Of a stretch of 24,898 nt of DNA, positions 21,894 to 24,898 are shown one piece after another; position 1 is the first letter of the stretch, and every line of letters begins with the position of its first letter. The notes under the pieces are model-generated. The model did not search any database. It saw only the letters and a program-made list of their open reading frames with translations, and was not told where the DNA came from. The stretch comes from a virus, in the IMG/VR virus record IMGVR_UViG_3300022929_000188, positions 1-24,898 of that record; one strand, given 5' to 3'. A program made the position numbers and the translations under genes.

Positions 21894-22230
21894 AGAGCAC
21901 ATCCGTATCAGAGGGGGCAATAGTTACAACATCCATAACCCTATAATTTTCTGAGTCGAACAGAATGTTATCGTCTATTTCAGGTGCTCCGTTGCCAGCC
22001 TGAAAATACATCCTAGCGTCGTCTCTCTGTACCATTTCGCCATCTATCTCAGACTTGCTGTAGTTCAGACGTACAGCCTTGCCCACAATAGTGGTTGTAC
22101 TGCCTCCAGCATAAGATCCAGTTGTAGGATCAAAACTAGCGTCAGTCGTTCTGGTTGCAGTGGCATCTTCGCCAAACTTTGTCAAGATGCTAGTCGCAGT
22201 CGATTGTGTGGCTGCGTAGTTAAAACTCAT
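21871..22230 (-). CDS. Head closure / stopper protein candidate
   Basis: A protein of 119 residues, mainly strand, with GKAVRLNYSKSEIDGEMVQR (about 50-69), then DDARMYFQAGNGAPEIDDNI and LFDSENYRVMDVVTIAPSDT. The pattern ID-x-x-V-QR-DDAR-x-YF with a later Y-RV-DV-x-I-x-P is common in neck proteins that plug the portal-adaptor ring before tail attachment. Position between the adaptor and gp10-like genes fits. The ATG overlaps the preceding stop as ATGA; the 3' end overlaps the gp10-like gene by 23 bases. Confidence 0.6.
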   Translation of the reverse strand: MSFNYAATQSTATSILTKFGEDATATRTTDASFDPTTGSYAGGSTTTIVGKAVRLNYSKSEIDGEMVQRDDARMYFQAGNGAPEIDDNILFDSENYRVMDVVTIAPSDTDVLYELQIRR

Positions 22231-22703
22231 GATCTCGACACCGCATTGACTGACTTGGTAATCTTCCGTAGCGCCGACGTAACGGCTGGGGTTTCCTTCC
22301 GCATACTGGCGTTATTCTTGTAAGTGACCGTTATATCACCTATTTTTTCTTGGGTTGTCTGTCTTTCTCGCGCAGATAACGCGAAATTGCCATCAGCAAC
22401 CGTCCGAGTAATTTCATAAAGCGCGTTTTTAACTTGCTTTGGTATCTCATCAGAATCAACCGAATAGCTGTCTATATATACTTCTGTTCTTGGCCACTGT
22501 AGTTCCTGCTCGTCAGTAGCTTTTCGGCCTATGAAGCTCAAAGCCTCAAAGTAATCCATAGCAGTAAGGATAAATTCTTCAATGTGGCTGTCGCTGTGAG
22601 TGTGAGAAATTCCACGAGCTGTCGCCCACGTATCCCAATCGTCAGCAGTGATATAGCTATTAGCGTTTGCTACACCCGATCCATCTTCGATTATCAGAGC
22701 CAT
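22227..22703 (-). CDS. Head-tail adaptor, DnaT-like ssDNA-binding-protein family name
   Basis: A protein of 158 residues. MALIIEDGSGVANANSYITA with DDWDTWATARG, then EEFILTAMDYFEAL, FIGRKATDEQELQWPRTEVY (about 57-76) and IPKQVKNALYEI. This is the pattern of the phage family labelled putative DnaT-like in databases, which in practice lies just after the coat protein and acts as head-tail adaptor. The Q-x-x-QWPR motif is typical. Ribosome binding site AAGGA; first gene after the UUCG hairpin. Confidence 0.7.
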   Translation of the reverse strand: MALIIEDGSGVANANSYITADDWDTWATARGISHTHSDSHIEEFILTAMDYFEALSFIGRKATDEQELQWPRTEVYIDSYSVDSDEIPKQVKNALYEITRTVADGNFALSARERQTTQEKIGDITVTYKNNASMRKETPAVTSALRKITKSVNAVSRS

Positions 22704-22726
22704 TACTTATCCTTGAGTAAGAATCT

Positions 22727-22744
22727 TGGGGGCCGAAGCCCCCA
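22727..22744 (-). terminator. UUCG hairpin after the coat gene (partial terminator or mRNA stabiliser)
   Basis: On the coding strand TGGGGGC, tetraloop TTCG, GCCCCCA: a perfect 7-bp stem closed by the very stable C(UUCG)G loop. No T run follows (AGATTCTT), so full termination is unlikely. Its place 23 bases after the coat protein stop suggests reduced read-through or protection of the abundant coat mRNA from 3' decay. Confidence 0.6.
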
Positions 22745-22767
22745 GTCATCTATAGCTTTGACTATGA

Positions 22768-23919
22768 TTAGCCGAGCAGAGTTGCAATGAAGTCAGGCTT
22801 CCAAGCCTTAACACCCCATGCTACGCCTACTTCAATCATAGACTTACGATATCCACGGTAAACGCGAACCTCGAATACCAAGCCACTGTGCTGGTCTTGA
22901 ACGATCAAAGAATCGTCGGCAGCATCGCCGCCTTCAGGTACAGCCGGTGCTCGGATAGCGAGTTCCATCGCTCTACGGTGCATAGCAATGTTGGCAGTAT
23001 AGTTATTGCCAATAGTCATTTCTACGCCAGTGGCTAACGCAGCCTGTAAACCGGGAGAACCGATTACAGCGTTGCCAGTAGCAGCAGTAAAGCCAGTGTT
23101 TACGACATACAGATTGCTGTCTCCTGCGAACGTGACAACATCACCAGAAAGCAAGCTACCGCCGTCTCCACCGTCGAGGGCAATAGTCGTTTCGCCAGCA
23201 GCTTCGCCACCGTTTGCGTCTAATCCGGTAGCCGTACCTTTGGTGTGGCTCTGGATTTGAGCAGACTCTCGAATACCCATGCCGAACAGGTCAAGCAAGA
23301 TGCCCTGACGTAAAAGGGTGTCATTGCCAGACTTGTTGACTTCCTGCAACGCAGCGAGCTTTCGCAAAGCTGCACCGGCAGATGAGTCCATAATCAAAGA
23401 GACTTGATCTTGCTCCGCTGGCATTCCGTTATCAACCAAGATCTTTCTCACCTCAGCGATAGCGTGGTTGTTGTTAGCAAATGGCGTGGTTCCAGCCGTT
23501 CCGTGAGCGCGTGATGCGTTAGTGTATGCTTCAACAGCAAGATCCGCTTCTACTTCGTTGCACAGAGTTCGCATTGCTTGAGCAATTTGATCGCCGTATA
23601 CAGTCTCGAAGCCAATACCGTTGTTCAAGTGGCGTACATCTTCCCCAGTGTAAGGGATTTGGACAGCTCTTGATTTGGTGATCGAAAGGGTCTTGTTGTC
23701 AACAGTCTGATCCGTCCCTTGAGGGATGGTCATAGACTCAGTTACATCAACTGCTGTCGCAGCTCGCGTGAAGGATGCTCGAACAGTATCGCCCTTGGCG
23801 ACTCGCTCCGATCCGTTTGCGTTGATGGTTGAAGCAGGGATAAAGCCGACAAGCTCCCGCCCTACTACGTCAGCCGCTTTGAAAATATCTGCGGCAAGGT
23901 TAGTCAATACGTTAGCCAT
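22768..23919 (-). CDS. Major capsid protein, P22 coat (gp5) type
   Basis: A protein of 383 residues. MANVLTNLAADIFKAADVVG, REL-x-GFIPASTIN and VAKGDTVRASFTRAATAVDV followed by TESMTIPQGTDQTVDNKTLS are the N-terminal hallmarks of P22-type coat proteins. IPYTGEDVRHLNNGIGFETV and ALRKLAALQEVNKS follow, then a GDVVTFAGDSN inserted beta segment (about 259-269) and the C-terminal EVRVYRGYRKSMIEVGVAWG. Slightly shorter than the 430 residues of P22 gp5. HK97 fold expected. A perfect AAGGAGG site precedes the ATG. It directly follows the scaffold gene. Confidence 0.85.
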   Translation of the reverse strand: MANVLTNLAADIFKAADVVGRELVGFIPASTINANGSERVAKGDTVRASFTRAATAVDVTESMTIPQGTDQTVDNKTLSITKSRAVQIPYTGEDVRHLNNGIGFETVYGDQIAQAMRTLCNEVEADLAVEAYTNASRAHGTAGTTPFANNNHAIAEVRKILVDNGMPAEQDQVSLIMDSSAGAALRKLAALQEVNKSGNDTLLRQGILLDLFGMGIRESAQIQSHTKGTATGLDANGGEAAGETTIALDGGDGGSLLSGDVVTFAGDSNLYVVNTGFTAATGNAVIGSPGLQAALATGVEMTIGNNYTANIAMHRRAMELAIRAPAVPEGGDAADDSLIVQDQHSGLVFEVRVYRGYRKSMIEVGVAWGVKAWKPDFIATLLG

Positions 23920-23930
23920 TGTTGGCCTCC

Positions 23931-24593
23931 TTATTCATCGTATAGTTTGCCGCCCGAACGCATAAACTCCGACTGTTCTGTCGGACGTAATGCCTCAAAA
24001 TCGGCTCGTAACATCTCTTTGGATCGCGCTTCGGCTCCACCTTGCGCTCGAACGGCCCCGCCGCCATTTGCTTGACTGCCATCAACCAAAAACGGAAAGT
24101 TTTGCTTGATAGAGTTAGTCAGATCTTCGAGGGAGGAAACGGTTAATTGGCCCGTCTCATCAGCGACTCGAATCTCATTGTCAACAAGTGTTAGCCTCTG
24201 GCTAATCTGTTGTTGTAATAGTTTTGCCCGACTTGTGTCTTTTGTCAATACTGACGCTAACTTAGAAGCCTCTGTATCAATTTTTGACCGTGATATGTCG
24301 GCGTTCATTTTCTCGATCGTTCTACGCAAAGAATCGGATTCCTGCTTTTGCGACTCGAAAAGCTGCTTGTAGTCGTTCTCTGCTCTCGCTTTCTCCTCGG
24401 CCTCGCTCTTAGCTCTGGCCTTGGCCGCTTCCCTTTCTTCTTGAGCCTTTCGTTTTTCAGCGATTAGCTCGTCGTTTTTGGCCTTTAACCCCGATACCTC
24501 TTGATCTAGCCTTGCTTGCAGTTCTTGCTCGATCTGCTCCGCAATCTTCCCTTTAACCTCATCATCTAGTTCAATGTCTTTTAACGCTTCCAT
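23931..24593 (-). CDS. Capsid scaffolding protein
   Basis: A protein of 220 residues, highly charged and almost wholly helical. The region from about 20 to 105 is a long coiled coil (KAQEEREAAKARAKSEAEEK), then ISRSKIDTEASKLASVLTKD, a flexible glycine/alanine linker (about 172-187) and the C-terminus MLRADFEALRPTEQSEFMRS with GGKLYDE. The layout (coiled coil, linker, short helix-turn-helix tail for coat binding) and place just before the coat gene are those of phage scaffolding proteins. AGAGGTG lies before the ATG. Expected inside the procapsid and removed during maturation. Confidence 0.75.
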   Translation of the reverse strand: MEALKDIELDDEVKGKIAEQIEQELQARLDQEVSGLKAKNDELIAEKRKAQEEREAAKARAKSEAEEKARAENDYKQLFESQKQESDSLRRTIEKMNADISRSKIDTEASKLASVLTKDTSRAKLLQQQISQRLTLVDNEIRVADETGQLTVSSLEDLTNSIKQNFPFLVDGSQANGGGAVRAQGGAEARSKEMLRADFEALRPTEQSEFMRSGGKLYDE

Positions 24594-24632
24594 TTTTGCT
24601 CACCTCTAGTTTGCAATTTACGGCTCTGCCGT

Positions 24633-24898
24633 TTAAATGCCTAAGTCCTCAAAGACTATAGGCTCCAGCTTCCTAAGTTGGTCGAGTGTCAACGTTGCCC
24701 CTTGTGCATCCACAAAGCGCCCTATTGATATTCGCCCCTCTCGGAACAGTTTAGCTCTCGTTACCCCTAGCACTTCCGTTTGAAACGCCCTAGATTGCCT
24801 TCTGAGCCACGTTTCGTATGGGGTGCTGCTACTTACCTGTTTAACCCCAGCATCGCTTACGGCTGGCCTACGTGCGTCTATGTCGAGGCCTAAATCGA
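24633..24898 (-). CDS. Phage minor head protein, MuF-like, C-terminal part (cut by window edge)
   Basis: The frame is open from the right window edge to a TAA at 24633 and encodes 87 residues. STPYETWLRRQSRAFQTEVL (about 24-43) with GVTRAKLFREGRISIGRFVD (about 44-63), then LTLDQLRKLEPIVFEDLGI, match the C-terminal block of phage head morphogenesis / MuF-like minor capsid proteins (W-LRRQ-x-x-FQ-x-x-VLG-x-R-x-LFR-G-x-S-x-x-FVD). Such proteins enter the head with the portal and assist assembly or ejection. The start, and the portal and terminase genes expected upstream, lie outside the window. 39 bases separate it from the scaffold gene. Confidence 0.65.
   Translation of the reverse strand, partial: DLGLDIDARRPAVSDAGVKQVSSSTPYETWLRRQSRAFQTEVLGVTRAKLFREGRISIGRFVDAQGATLTLDQLRKLEPIVFEDLGI

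Overview
The window is a contiguous piece of a double-stranded DNA phage (or prophage) of siphovirus type. It carries the early control, replication and recombination region on the left and the head, tail and lysis region on the right. Both ends cut a gene: a ninG-like gene on the left and a MuF-like minor head protein on the right. No integrase, CI-type repressor, terminase, portal or recognisable endolysin lies in the window, so lifestyle and host are not shown directly. The lambda-like logic (Cro-like regulator, O/P-like replication genes, nin genes, lambda-like tail genes) and the strong purine-rich ribosome binding sites fit a Gram-negative, probably proteobacterial host. Several small proteins look like types I recall from marine phages, which is only an impression.

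Early region (1-3670). A divergent control region at about 2085-2199 holds one good promoter in each direction and a small palindrome that could be an operator. The minus strand carries a Cro-like HTH protein, an O-like replication protein, a P-like helicase-loader candidate, a NinB-like protein and NinG. The plus strand carries a small conserved-type protein, a Sak3-type annealing protein (DUF1071), an SSB and a small zinc-ribbon protein. Inside the O-like gene there are three 11-bp direct repeats, a hexamer repeat and an A/T-rich stretch. Because the 11-bp unit is out of phase with codons, it is probably a replication origin.

Convergent junction (about 3640-3750). The plus-strand early operon meets the minus-strand late operon here. 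The junction holds a three-stem structure with a perfect tRNA T-arm and a nearly perfect acceptor stem but no D or anticodon arm, plus a weak plus-strand terminator.

Late region (3744-24898, all minus, transcribed right to left). In transcription order: minor head protein (partial), scaffold, P22-type coat protein, an adaptor/stopper/gp10/tail-terminator set, tail tube, tail assembly chaperones joined by a -1 frameshift at AAATTTT, tape measure, three distal tail proteins, a J-like tip protein, a very long S74 fibre, a second structural protein, and six small membrane or lysis-type proteins. The genes overlap by 1-20 bases almost throughout and look translationally coupled. The J-like and fibre reading frames look like one gene broken by a single missing base near 11190.
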